Below, piece by piece: positions 36,190 to 45,866 of a stretch of 64,000 nucleotides of DNA. The notes under the pieces are model-generated. The model was given only the letters and a program-made list of their open reading frames with translations. It was not told where the DNA came from and made no database searches. The position numbers and the translations under genes are program-made. Source of the stretch: Mesodorylaimus sp. YZB2_4 (taxonomy: Eukaryota; Nematoda; Enoplea; Dorylaimida; Dorylaimidae). Location of the stretch: the NCBI GenBank assembly GCA_030248295.1, contig JASANH010001230.1, positions 1 to 64,000 on the forward strand. The letters run 5' to 3'. Each line of letters starts with the position of its first letter. Positions within the stretch are counted from its first letter, which is position 1.

Positions 36190-37212
36190 TTATGCCTGCT
36201 CAGCAAACGTACCATTGGCACCGAGTTGAGCCATCACGCCGCCGTCGTGGAAGGAAATGGCGCGGAAACTGTAGGCCAGGCCGTAACGCTCATCCAGCTT
36301 GAAGTGCTGAGGCAGCTCGTCGAGAATGCCAGTCACTGTTGTCTTGACAGCATCGTCGAGCAATTTACAGACTTGGGTGCTGGCCTGGTTTTCCACCATG
36401 TTCTCGATCCATCCACTCACCCAATTGACCATGGTGCCGACCGCACCAGTTAGCTTCATGTCGATGGGCACGGTAAGCTTGCAGTCGCTGGTGCTCAGCC
36501 GCAGCTGCCCCTTTTCGTTCACCTTGACTGTGGCCGTCACTTGCACATGGACACCCTTCTGGGCCTCCGACCACACGCAGATGTTGCCACCCGGATTGAT
36601 GAAGGCTTTCTTGGCCTCCCATTTAGCGCACACCTTGAAGTTGCCGCCCTTCAACAAAATTTTCACCGAGGATGGGGGTAAAAGGGTGTAGGAAAATGTT
36701 GGTGATTTGAATTCCGAGATAACGATATCGGTGACGGTCACATCGAATCCGGATTGTTGCATTTTTTGATTGGGGATGGCCAGCTTGGCCACTTCCAATT
36801 CGACCTGTCGTTTGATAGCCTCCATGACAAAATCCAAGCCGTGCTTGCTGATCTGAGCAGCCAATACTGCGTGATGGTCACTGTCGCCTTCCAGAGCGCA
36901 TTCTCGCTTCTCGCCGCCGATCAACGTCGGTTTGCACACTTCTTCAGCACATACTCTGCTGCCATCGTCGAATGTGGCACAGTCGGCGACGTGTGCTGGC
37001 CAAGACACGCAGTCGTAGCCGATGGCTTTCTGGTCGCGGTAGATAACCACGCAGCGGGCGTCTGATGCAGAATTGCTGCCACATCGGGCATTCACGCACC
37101 CACTCACCGCCTTCCCATTGGCGTACTGGCCATCACACTTGCAGTCAAGCGTGGCCTCCGTGATACCTCGCAGAATGACAAGGAACGCGGTGAGAGAAAT
37201 CTCCGAGAACAT
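36190..37212 (-). CDS. Secreted BPI/LBP-like lipid-binding protein 1
   Basis: A single exon of 340 residues. A signal peptide (MFSEISLTAFLVILRG) is followed by a Cys-rich N-terminal module of about 80 residues (CKCDGQYANGK, GC, C, IGYDCVSWP, CATFDDGSRVC). The rest resembles one barrel of the BPI/LBP/CETP fold: LAIPNQKMQQSGFDVTVTDI, a second strand set ending near VCAKWEA, and a conserved Cys pair (DCKL and QVCKLL). The second barrel is missing, as in PLUNC/BPIF proteins. BPI proteins bind lipids or bacterial lipopolysaccharide outside the cell. A TATA box lies about 50 bases upstream and AATAAA (minus strand, 36155-36160) about 30 bases after the stop. Two paralogues follow on the plus strand. 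The Cys-rich module is shared by all three and I do not recognise it from elsewhere. Confidence 0.8.
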   Translation of the reverse strand: MFSEISLTAFLVILRGITEATLDCKCDGQYANGKAVSGCVNARCGSNSASDARCVVIYRDQKAIGYDCVSWPAHVADCATFDDGSRVCAEEVCKPTLIGGEKRECALEGDSDHHAVLAAQISKHGLDFVMEAIKRQVELEVAKLAIPNQKMQQSGFDVTVTDIVISEFKSPTFSYTLLPPSSVKILLKGGNFKVCAKWEAKKAFINPGGNICVWSEAQKGVHVQVTATVKVNEKGQLRLSTSDCKLTVPIDMKLTGAVGTMVNWVSGWIENMVENQASTQVCKLLDDAVKTTVTGILDELPQHFKLDERYGLAYSFRAISFHDGGVMAQLGANGTFAEQA

Positions 37213-37258
37213 ATTTGGATGATAGTCTTACCACTCGCTGAAGGTTCTATCGAATACC

Positions 37259-37266
37259 ATTTATAG
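37259..37266 (-). promoter_or_regulatory. TATA box of BPI-like gene 1
   Basis: The minus strand reads GGCTATAAATGG, placing CTATAAAT about 47 bases ahead of the ATG. Together with the TATA box of the next gene it forms a divergent promoter region of about 540 bases. Confidence 0.6.
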
Positions 37267-37680
37267 CCAGCTGGTAGGTCGCTACGTTCACGCCGTCTGT
37301 GCTCCACTTTGTGCACTTTCCATCGCATCCTGGACAAGAACGAAACACTCGGTTTACATTGGGTGCCTGTTCACACAACACGCTTGCACAACACAGTGTG
37401 AGAACGCTTGCTACATGTGCCGACTTGACCGAAGTAGGGTAAATTGCTGCTACTGAGAGAAGCTAAAATATAGGCAACCTTACTGGAACGAGAACGATTT
37501 TTGAATGGAATGCGCACTAGGCCACGATACCCACCATGGGCCATGAAGAAAAGTCGCTGATAAGCGACATTTGTGATTCCAGCGTTCGCTTTTGAGAGAA
37601 GCGTCATTCTGTGGAAAGGCAACCTGAACACACGTGGTTAAATATGAAATAGTAGCTGGGTGTTCCCTTTGTGCTCGCTG

Positions 37681-37686
37681 TATAAA
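37681..37686 (+). promoter_or_regulatory. TATA box of BPI-like gene 2
   Basis: TATAAA in GCTGTATAAATCG lies about 70 bases ahead of the ATG at 37757, a plausible distance for a short 5' UTR. Confidence 0.55.
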
Positions 37687-37756
37687 TCGACTACTGCACA
37701 CGACGCAAGGAAGAAGCTGCCAGATCGAACTCGCAATTTGTGACACGAATCTGGCC

Positions 37757-38819
37757 ATGGTATTATTGTTTATCACTCTTCACTTTTTTTTGGCTCTGCC
37801 TAGCTCGGCTGAAATTCAAGTGCCATTCCCCGAAATCGGTCAGTGCAAGTGCGGCGGCCAGTATGCCAATGACGAACCTGTGGGGCTGCAATCGAGGCAC
37901 CTGCTTCGCAGACAGCGATAAATCCATTTCTTGTGTTTCCATTTATCTCTCGGCTTCCATAATCGGCTACGACTGTGTCCCCTGGCCGAGAGGCTACCCG
38001 GCATGCGCTACATTTGATGATGGGAGCAGGCTTTGCACAAACGACATTTGCCAGAAGGGGAATTCTTCTATTGCGGCTCGAGAAGTTGGCGATCAAAAGT
38101 GCCAGCTGAGAGAAGACAGGCTACACGCCTTAGTGACCATCCAACTGAACCAGAAAGGCCTGGATTTTGCATTGCAGACCTTGCGAAGGGTCGCTGCTGA
38201 CCGACTGCCCCGACTGCTGATACCGAATCAATCACTGGTCCAGTCTGGTTTCAATGTCTCCCTGAATAATATACGAGTTCCTGAGATGGTCCCACCAATA
38301 TTTTCTTACGTCTTGAAGCCACCGTCCTCGATGGCCTTGTCGGCGATGGGTGGCCGATTCAAGATTTGTGCCGATTGGAAAGCCTTCTGGACGAAGGCCT
38401 CGTTCGTTGGCGCCAGTGGTGGCTTCTGCGCGTGGACATTGAATTCGGACAAGCTCAATGTTCAAATTCAAGCGAAAGTATCCGCCGATTCGGAGCGTGG
38501 CCTTTTTTTGGAAACTGAAACTTGCGATATGAATGTGCCGATTCATTTTAAATTTACGGGCTCGATTCTGGGCACCCTAGCGAACATGGCCAGTGGTTTG
38601 ATTCGAAAAGTTATTCAGAAGAAAATCAATGAAGGGGTGTGTCAGTTGCTCAAGACATCCACTCGAGCAATGATGATAAGTGGGCTGCTGGAGGGAGTGC
38701 CGGGCAAGTTTGAAATTAACAAGCAGCCGTATCAGTTGGAGTACACTGTCAGGGGGATATCAGTGTCGAACTACAGCCTCAAGGCTCAGGTGGCTGCCAC
38801 ACTAAAGTTCAGCGAGTGA
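37757..38819 (+). pseudogene. BPI/LBP-like paralogue 2 with frameshift
   Basis: The start at ATG 37757 gives a clear signal peptide (MVLLFITLHFFLALPSSA) and the module start CKCGGQYAND. Directly after DEPV, at about 37883, the frame must skip one base to continue with GCNRGTCFADSDKS and the remainder of the protein. Both paralogues have V-x-G-C here, so a 2-base deletion explains the break better than a 1-base insertion. Past that point about 310 residues are intact and conserved (IGYDCVPWP, CATFDDGSRLC, LIPNQSLVQSGFNVSL, FKICADWKA, VCQLLK). Everything else in the gene looks maintained, so either the lesion is recent or it is an assembly error in the GGGG run. It is listed as a pseudogene because the sequence as given cannot encode the full protein. 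Confidence 0.6.
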
Positions 38820-39489
38820 CGCAATCATTTCGTGTGTTCGCCCTCGAGTGCGCATGTGTTTAGTGATGTGGTGAGAGTTTAACATTCAATGCTGGTCAGC
38901 TGATGTACTCGCAAACAATGGGAAGGCGCAGTCAGTCACAACAAAAAGCCATTTCGTGCATCGATTTTCTTATTGAATATCAGTTACGAGTATAATACCA
39001 TAGTTTCTCAATCAACCCCGCAGTGTAGACATGGCGTACTTTTCCCGCCTGCGGGCTTCGGCTGCAGCAGACAAAACTTCGGCTGCCCGCGATGCATGTC
39101 TGCCGCTTGCGCGAAGTCGAAACTTTGAGAAGAAAAATATTAGAATAGAATTTCCTCAGGCATTTTCGCGATGGCAGGGAGTGGCAGCGTTCATTGATCT
39201 ACTTTACGTGAAACAGATCCACGATGGCGATATTTGTACCCAAAATCTTGTGGCATATCCTGAAATGCCTCATTTCATTTTTCATAACGAATGGCAATAA
39301 TGTTACTTTCGGTTACTTGGTTGTTTCGGTGTGCATAAAGCGAGTTTGATCAGTGAGCAACTTTTGTGGCCTCATTAGCTTGCTGGGCAAACATGCCATC
39401 GCGACGGGTGCTTTCCCATCTCTATATTTAGGTACAATAGCTGCTTTAGCTACGGCGCTTCCTTGCGGCTTCGGTAGGAGCTGCTATAA

Positions 39490-39826
39490 AATACAGTCGA
39501 CCTCGGATAATTGCAACAAGTCCCCACTCCCCGATTTTCAAACCAGGTTATACCTGTATTTCAACCCCCGATAATTGCACATCTCCTGTTTGAACATAGG
39601 AAAATTGCCCCCCCCCCCCCCCCACCGGATAATTGCAACAAGTCCCCACTCTCCGATTTTTAAACTAGGTTATGCCTGTATTTAAACCCCCGGTAATTGC
39701 ACATCGCATTATAACACAGGGAAATTTCCCTTCGGATAATTGCAACAAGTCCTTTATTCCAATTTTCGTCATGTGCTAAAACCTCAGATAACTTGCAACT
39801 TTGTCTAATTGCACTATCATTTTGGC
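39490..39826. repeat. Tandem repeat with pogo-like terminal sequence
   Basis: It begins TACAGTCGACCTCGGATAA, the kind of end seen in pogo/Tigger-type elements. GGATAATTGCAACAAGTCC recurs at 39505, 39627 and 39734. The units differ mainly in a poly-C tract of 16 to 17 bases near 39608. It may be a MITE or a local expansion of a pogo terminal repeat. Confidence 0.5.
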
Positions 39827-40000
39827 GTCCAGAGCGGCTGCAACTATGCGAGGTCGACTGTGCTGTCATGTTTCAAATGCCGCGCAGGAGTAAGCTACCT
39901 GCTTCCCCGGGGACTGTCATCTGATACTTATATTTTTTCTGGCCATGAACTACGAGCGCACATAAAATGCATCGCTCCGTTTTGGGCTGCCAGAGCCCAG

Positions 40001-40085
40001 CATCGACCAACCCACCGACCCGCCGATCCGGGCCGGATCGGTTTAGGGGAACCGAACCAAGCTGTGGGTCGGCCGGATCGGAATT
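40001..40085. repeat. CCGACCC/GGATCGG-rich block, C-rich orientation first
   Basis: Degenerate 5-6 base repeats, largely CCGACCC turning to GGATCGG and GGGTCGG. Similar material occurs in the opposite orientation about 0.9 kb further on. Confidence 0.6.
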
Positions 40086-40925
40086 TAGAATTCCCGCCAA
40101 AATATCTTCTCTGGCGTCCGGTCATGTCTTCATGCAGGCAGCTACGATCGACAATTTAAACCACTAAACTGGCCCGCCCATGCATGACGTCGAAGCTATT
40201 TTTGAATTTTCGACCCCACCCACCTTCTGTGCACATAGGAGCGCAGGGGCTCATTCGGCTTGTAAGAGGTTGATTAGGGGCAACCCTGACTGTAACGCGT
40301 CAGTTCTATTCTGGCTGAAGACGTCAGTTTAGGGAACGCGTTCTCAGAGAGGGAACTGGCCCTGGGCGACTCACCAGGAATTCAATTGGAGGTGGAAGTG
40401 GTCGACGCCCATGCCACCCTAGATTGAGAAAACTGGTCCAATTGCCAGTCGGGGTTCTCCGTTCTTGCCTTCTATCATCCGGGGAGCAGCCCTTAGTGGA
40501 GCTGTCAGAGGGAACCTTCCATAAGAGTTAGTCGCCTCACAATGGTTGCTCGTCAATATGACTGCTGGCTGGCAATTGGCAAAACCCATAGGAATTTGAG
40601 GTAGGTAGGGGTCCACCCCAAAAACATAAAAAGCTGTCCTCATACCAGCCACCTTCCACTCTAAGAAGTCAAGTCTAAAACGGAACGAGATATTGCAGGT
40701 GAAGTTGGACGAGAAAAATTGGTGAAATTCTACGCTGTTAGCTCAGACAGCATGAGGCAAGGGACGATCACGTTAACTTATTCCCAAAGTTCTCCTCCCC
40801 TGTCCGTTTTTCTCCGAAATCCGTCAGCCCCTTCCTCCATGACTGCGGGTTTCTGACATCGATGGTCCTTTATCAAAGGAAGGAAGTGCATCATGCCAGA
40901 AAACAAATGAGTGGGCGCAATACAA

Positions 40926-41052
40926 CGTTGGGTCGGGTGGATCGGGTCGGTTTGGGTCGGGTCGGTCGGATCGGGTCGGTTCTGGATCGGATCGGGCCGA
41001 TCCAGACCCTGGGTCGGGTCGGGTCGGTTTGGTGACCTCACACCCGGGTCGG
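40926..41052 (+). repeat. (GGGTCG)n-type G-rich microsatellite
   Basis: About 125 bases built of GGGTCG, GGATCG and GGTTTGGGTCGG units with an internal GGGCCGATCCAGACCC inversion. The G-rich strand has many GGG/GG runs that could form quadruplexes. It is not the nematode telomere repeat. Confidence 0.75.
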
Positions 41053-41365
41053 TCGATGCTGGGCCAGAGCATGCTCGAAGTTGCTGTTTCGACAGACTTT
41101 CGAGGCAAATCGTTTTCCAGGCGCTTCAAATGCGAATATCCTGTGAATAGATGTTTGGACAAGGACTGCCAATAACAATAGCAGCCTGTGGTTTTGCATC
41201 ACTCTGAATGAAACATTTCACCACTATGACGAATATGGGAGGAAATTCAAAATGACGATCGAAAAGGCGTGAGGACGAGAGTTTTCCACCCTTAAGAAAT
41301 TCAGATTTCACCAACCGTCGTTTAGCCAGTCTCCTTTACTTCAGACTTGGACGCAAGTTTCGAAC

Positions 41366-42406
41366 ATGAACTTGTGTTTATGGGCATTTTTATTTTGTTT
41401 ATCAACAATCCTAGCGATAACGGACTGCACGTTTGCTGGCCGCGGTAATTGCAAATGTGGTGGTCATTACGCCGATGGTCGAGAGGTCGATGGTTGCGCG
41501 CAGGGCGCGTGTTTTGCCGACGTGTCAGAATCGATTTTTTGCGCGACTATTTATCGATCCAATCAAAACTCGGGGGATTCAGCGATTGGCTACGACTGTG
41601 TGCAATGGCCGCGCCAATTCCCATCACAGTGCGCTTCGTTCGACGATGGCAGTCGCCTGTGTGTCAACAGCGCCTGTGATAAACCATCTGAACACGAAGA
41701 GGACGGGCAGTGTGGAATGAAAGACACGGCGGAGGCTGTAATCGGCCTTCAGTTGAACGTGAATGGCCTGGATTTAGTTTTCGACTCTATCCGACGATTA
41801 GTTCAGGAGCGATTGTCCAGTTTGACTATTCCAAATCAGTCATTCACGCAATCAGGATTCGAAATACTTATCAAAAATATAATAATCGAAGATCTTGTGA
41901 TGCCATCGTTGTCTTACGTTTTGGAGCAACCGTCCGCGATGAAGCTGTCGATGAAGGGGGGTTATATCAAGATTTGTGCCGGCTGGAAGGCATCTTGGGA
42001 ATTCGTGTCATTCGTCGGCACCAGTGGCGGTGTTTGCGCCTGGAGTTCGCAAGGTTTGCAAGCTAGTGCCCGCATTTCGGCGACGACTGAATCGAATGGA
42101 TTAGTTTTGAAGGCGACGAGTTGTTGGATGGACATGCCGATCAGTATTCAATTCGACTCCATTCTCGCCAGCATATTGCAAAATAAGATCGAGGACGCCA
42201 TCCGTGAATCGATCCGTGATGGATTTTGTGACTGGTTCAAGACTGAACTGCATCATGAAGCCGATGCATTTTTAGACAAATTTCCAGCCGTGTTTAAAAT
42301 TGAAAAGCAATCATATAAACTCAGTTACAAGGTCAGGGATATATCGGTGACAGAGAATGAAATCAAGAGTCGAGTGGCCATCAATGTCGAGGCTGATCAA
42401 CCCTGA
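41366..42406 (+). CDS. Secreted BPI/LBP-like lipid-binding protein 3
   Basis: A single exon of 346 residues with signal peptide (MNLCLWAFLFCLSTILAITD). The Cys-rich module matches the two relatives: CKCGGHYADGREVDGC, GACFAD, IGYDCVQWPRQ, CASFDDGSRLC. The barrel part shows LTIPNQSFTQSGFEILIKNI, the KICAGWKASWEF segment, GVCAW, the Cys of SCWMDMPISI and GFCDWFK. It lacks the second BPI barrel. All three copies are intronless in the coding part, unlike nearly every other gene in the window, which suggests spread by retroposition or an intronless ancestor followed by local duplication. It points the same way as copy 2 and opposite to copy 1. Confidence 0.8.
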   Translation: MNLCLWAFLFCLSTILAITDCTFAGRGNCKCGGHYADGREVDGCAQGACFADVSESIFCATIYRSNQNSGDSAIGYDCVQWPRQFPSQCASFDDGSRLCVNSACDKPSEHEEDGQCGMKDTAEAVIGLQLNVNGLDLVFDSIRRLVQERLSSLTIPNQSFTQSGFEILIKNIIIEDLVMPSLSYVLEQPSAMKLSMKGGYIKICAGWKASWEFVSFVGTSGGVCAWSSQGLQASARISATTESNGLVLKATSCWMDMPISIQFDSILASILQNKIEDAIRESIRDGFCDWFKTELHHEADAFLDKFPAVFKIEKQSYKLSYKVRDISVTENEIKSRVAINVEADQP

Positions 42407-42687
42407 GTTTATACAAAATTCTTCGCACCTTTGTTGTTTTTCTGATGGATATTGGTAAAATAAGTGTCCTTGTCTGAACTTGGCTGCAAGAATTCACTGA
42501 CGCGACCTTAAACGGGCCACCTCGAGCCAAAAGAGAATGTAAACTCTTTTCTGAGCCAAGGTCGCGTTTTCAATTGACTCGCGCCCTGTCGACAAATGCA
42601 TGGCACACTTTTGGCCAAGTGTTTCGTATTGTGAGAATTCATTCAGCCGAGACTTGGTAGCTCAGTGCAGTCAATAACGGTGTCGAA

Positions 42688-45131
42688 ATGTGGTCGCAAA
42701 GAGCAGTGGCTTTTTCGGCCACTGTTTTCAGCACAGTAGCCGTTCTGGCGTGCGTGATTTCGTTGCCATTGTTTTACAATTTTATGCAAAAGACTCGCAC
42801 GCTGATGCTGGAAGAAGTGGAATATTGCAGGGTAAGTGCAAGACTGCTTGAGGAACTCTGTGAACTGTAAAGAAGTGGTTTCAGACACGATCGAAATTGG
42901 TGTGGAAAGAGATGATTACTTTGCAAATCTCGGGGTCTGGTCCTCCAGTGGATGGTGCGAGATCGAAACGTCAATATGGTGGATACGGTGCTGCCCAAGC
43001 CGGGGCCTCGGGTGGATGTTGTACGTGCCAGCAGGTGGGTACTCCGAGCTTGACATTGATTGTATTTGCTGTTCCCTATGTTCTTTACGTAGGGTGCCCC
43101 TGGCCCGCAAGGTTCCGACGGGGCTCCAGGATCGGATGGGGAGCCAGGCAAACCCGGAGATCCTGGTGAGCCGGGCAAAAATGGCCAATCTGTACCGTCG
43201 TCGTCGTTGATCGAACCTTGTCAAAGATGTCCACCGGGTCCCCCGGGTACGTACTCCTCATATTTTCCTTGGTCGAAACCACAACAGTCCATTCTGTAGG
43301 ACCCGCCGGCTTACCAGGTCCTAAAGGAGGGAACGGGCCTCCTGGACCCCCAGTGAGTGCCCTTTGTCAGATATGTCAGATAGTCCATTTTTATGCATAA
43401 ATACTAGGGAACCCCTGGAATTCCTGGAACGCCTGGACGAAAAGGGCCTCAAGGACCCCAGGGATTGAGGTACTACTTGCTCTTTTTCTCCTAAACTGAA
43501 GAAAATCAGATTCATTTTTCAGAGGCCAGCCGGGCGATGCAGTAAGCTATGTCATTTTGCACTAGTTTTTCTTGCTGTAAGTCTTGGTTTAGGGACCGAA
43601 AGGACCAGTTGGCGACCCTGGAAAAGTGCTTAATGGAGCGCCACCAGGTAACCTGTCAGGGACTTGAAACATTTATAAATGTGCTTACCACTGTTTTTTG
43701 CAGGTCCACCCGGGCCACCAGGTAAGCTGTGGCACAGGTTCAGGTGAATGAGTGAAGGCACCACTGATATTCATCACTTTACTAGGGCCTGCGGGACCCA
43801 AAGGCTCGCCCGGTTTACCTGGACGAGACGGCAATAGAGGGCCTGATGGTCACGAAGGTACAGTTTGCAACTAGCAAAGTGACGGTGACTGACGGTGACT
43901 TTTTGCAGGGGAACGAGGCAAACAAGGAGAACGAGGCAACGACGGACAACCAGGCGAGCCAGGACCGAATGGACCAAAGGGGTCACCAGGTACGCACTGG
44001 GTCGCATGTCGTATTTGTTAAAAAATCATTTCAAACATGCAATTCCCTCCATTTAGGAAAACCTGGTGGCTGCGAGCACTGCGCAGGTTTTGGCAAAGGC
44101 AAGCCTGGTCAGCCAGGAGTGGGTAGGGGTGGTGGTGGTGGTGGCGGCGGTGGTGGTGGAGGTGGCGGGGGCGGTGGCAGTGCTGGTGGCGGCGTCGAAG
44201 CACCATCTCCTTTGCCACCTGACGTCACACCTCCTGGAGACAATGGAGAAGCTGGCCCGCCACCTCCCGAGGAATCGACCCCGCCAGTGCCGGGAGAAGT
44301 GACGCCACCACCGCCTGAAGAAAGTCCTCCAGCACCTGGCGAAGTTACACCTGCCCCAGAAGGCGTCCCACCAGGCGAGGCCACCTCGCCTCCCCCTGAG
44401 GGCGAAACGCAAGCACCCGAAGAAGCTCCAACACCACCAGCGCCTGCAGAGGTCACAACGCCGCCAGCCGCTGGAACCCCTGGTCCAGAAGGGGGTGCTG
44501 CGACCCCTGGGCCAGGTAAGTACTGCCTGGTCTGCAGGGCTTTTGTTGGCACACAAAATGCAGGGTCGATGAATAATGCCTCCCTAATCGTACAGCAAAC
44601 TGTTCGTTATTTATCCTTAGATGCATATAAAGCTCTTAGTGGGCCATTTTTTGACACAATTGTTGCATTCTAGGAGCAACACCAGCACCAGCCAAGGCTG
44701 ACGTGATTTATGCAGGTGTGCCGCCTGCAGTCGCCACTCCCGCTCCAGTCGTAGCCACTCCCGCTCCAGTCGCAGGCACTCCCGCTCCAGTAGAAGGCAC
44801 TCCCGCTCCAGTAGAAGGCACTCCCGCTCCAGTAGAAGGCACTCCCGCTCCAGTAGAAGGCACTCCCGCTCCAGTAGAAGGCACTCCCGCTCCAGCGTCC
44901 GCGCCCAGTGCTGGACCACCTGCTGCTGAAGCAGGGCCCCCTGCGGCTGGCGCAGTCGGTGGCTCGACAGGCGACGTTGGGCCAGGCTATCCAGCTGGGG
45001 CATTCTGGCTGCAAAATTTTGGAGCTGATAAAGCTCCGGCTGCCAGCGCTCCTGCTCCTGCAGCACCGGGCGCCAAGAAGCGTATTACCGTAAGAAGACC
45101 AGTGCTCAGGAGGAAAACCAAGCATCTCTGA
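42688..45131 (+). CDS. Nematode cuticle collagen with long Pro-rich tail
   Basis: Twelve exons join in phase: 42688-42831, 42885-43034, 43093-43246, 43300-43352, 43408-43469, 43523-43541, 43593-43647, 43704-43721, 43786-43857, 43909-43989, 44057-44515, 44674-45131, giving 574 residues. The N-terminus has the cuticle-collagen membrane domain (AVAFSATVFSTVAVLACV, EEVEYCRTRSKLVWKEM). A furin site RSKR follows, then a Cys cluster CCTCQQ, Gly-X-Y blocks interrupted by a second cluster (CQRCPPGPPG) and a third (GGCEHCAGFG). Cuticle collagens are secreted by the epidermis, cleaved and cross-linked into trimers. The C-terminal 300 residues are unusual: a Gly run, then Pro/Glu-rich sequence with repeated GTPAPVE, ending in a basic RRKTKHL. 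Two exons of 18-19 bases and 18-72-base phase-1 exons are also unusual for this family. Confidence 0.92.
44745..44896 (+). repeat. 21-base coding minisatellite in the collagen tail
   Basis: GGCACTCCCGCTCCAGTAGAA repeated about six times without a shift, preceded by two variant copies. It encodes GTPAPVE units. It keeps the frame, so copy number can change the tail length without breaking the protein. Confidence 0.9.
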
Positions 45132-45866
45132 ATTACTCAAGCGATATGCCTATTATTGCTCACAATAACTGCTGAGCCGTTTATCGATGATCTACCGCCT
45201 AATTCTGATCCAAGCTGCTCTTTTGACCCGAATGTTCCACAAGTTTACAGTCCGTAAAGTTGATTTCAATCCTGTCTCGTTTTCCAGAAATTTATAAGGG
45301 CAAACAATCACCTGATAACATGTTTTTGTTAACTTATCTTCCTATAAACCTCACTGCAGGCAAATCAGGTCTTAATCAGTGCCCTTACAAAAGCTTGCTC
45401 TCCAAAGTCGCAAGATGTCGGAAGCATCAAAACAGGGGAGAAAAAGGAGCAGGAGATATGTGTTTTTCAAATTGCAAAGCTAATCATGACCATGCAAGTC
45501 GTAAAAGCAAATTCATCAATGTAACTTGACAAATGGTGCTTGCAGATAAACGGCAATCTGTCAGTTGTGAGAGAAACAGATTTCCATCTGATGGTCGTGA
45601 TGGGGAAACTCTAGAGCATGGTCTCCTTTCCGTTGCAGTGCTGGCCTAAGAAGCATTCCAGCCGAATTCCCACGCATCTCGATCGTGTCTCAGCACCTGC
45701 GGCAGTCACGTTTCCCATTGAGGGGTGGTTATCAGGGTGAATGAGCAATTGTGCCACCTGCTTGTACATACCGTATATATTTTGGAAAGGGACCCACGGC
45801 CCACTTATTTGTACTGCGCGCCAGCTTGGCAGAGGAGTAATTTGCTATGTGAGAGCAGTATACACG
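45132..45866. other. No gene recognised
   Basis: Intergenic interval between collagen and receptor. Short open frames only. Confidence 0.4.

Larger units (their letters stand above)
38820..41365. other. Intergenic repeats between BPI-like genes 2 and 3
   Basis: No gene supported. A 90-codon frame near 39031-39300 has no features. The interval holds a repeat with pogo-like ends and two opposed GGGTCG-rich blocks, described separately. Confidence 0.4.

Noticed and set aside
39031-39300. 89-residue plus-strand frame after BPI-like gene 2
   Set aside because: It has an ATG but no signal peptide, domain or conserved pattern, and such frames are frequent here by chance.
40926-41052. Telomere or interstitial telomere repeat
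   Set aside because: The unit is GGGTCG-like and irregular, whereas the nematode telomere repeat is TTAGGC.
44053-45140. Long minus-strand open frames (Gly/Arg- or Glu-rich) opposite the collagen
   Set aside because: They mirror the Pro/Gly codon bias of the collagen tail and have no domain or splice context of their own.
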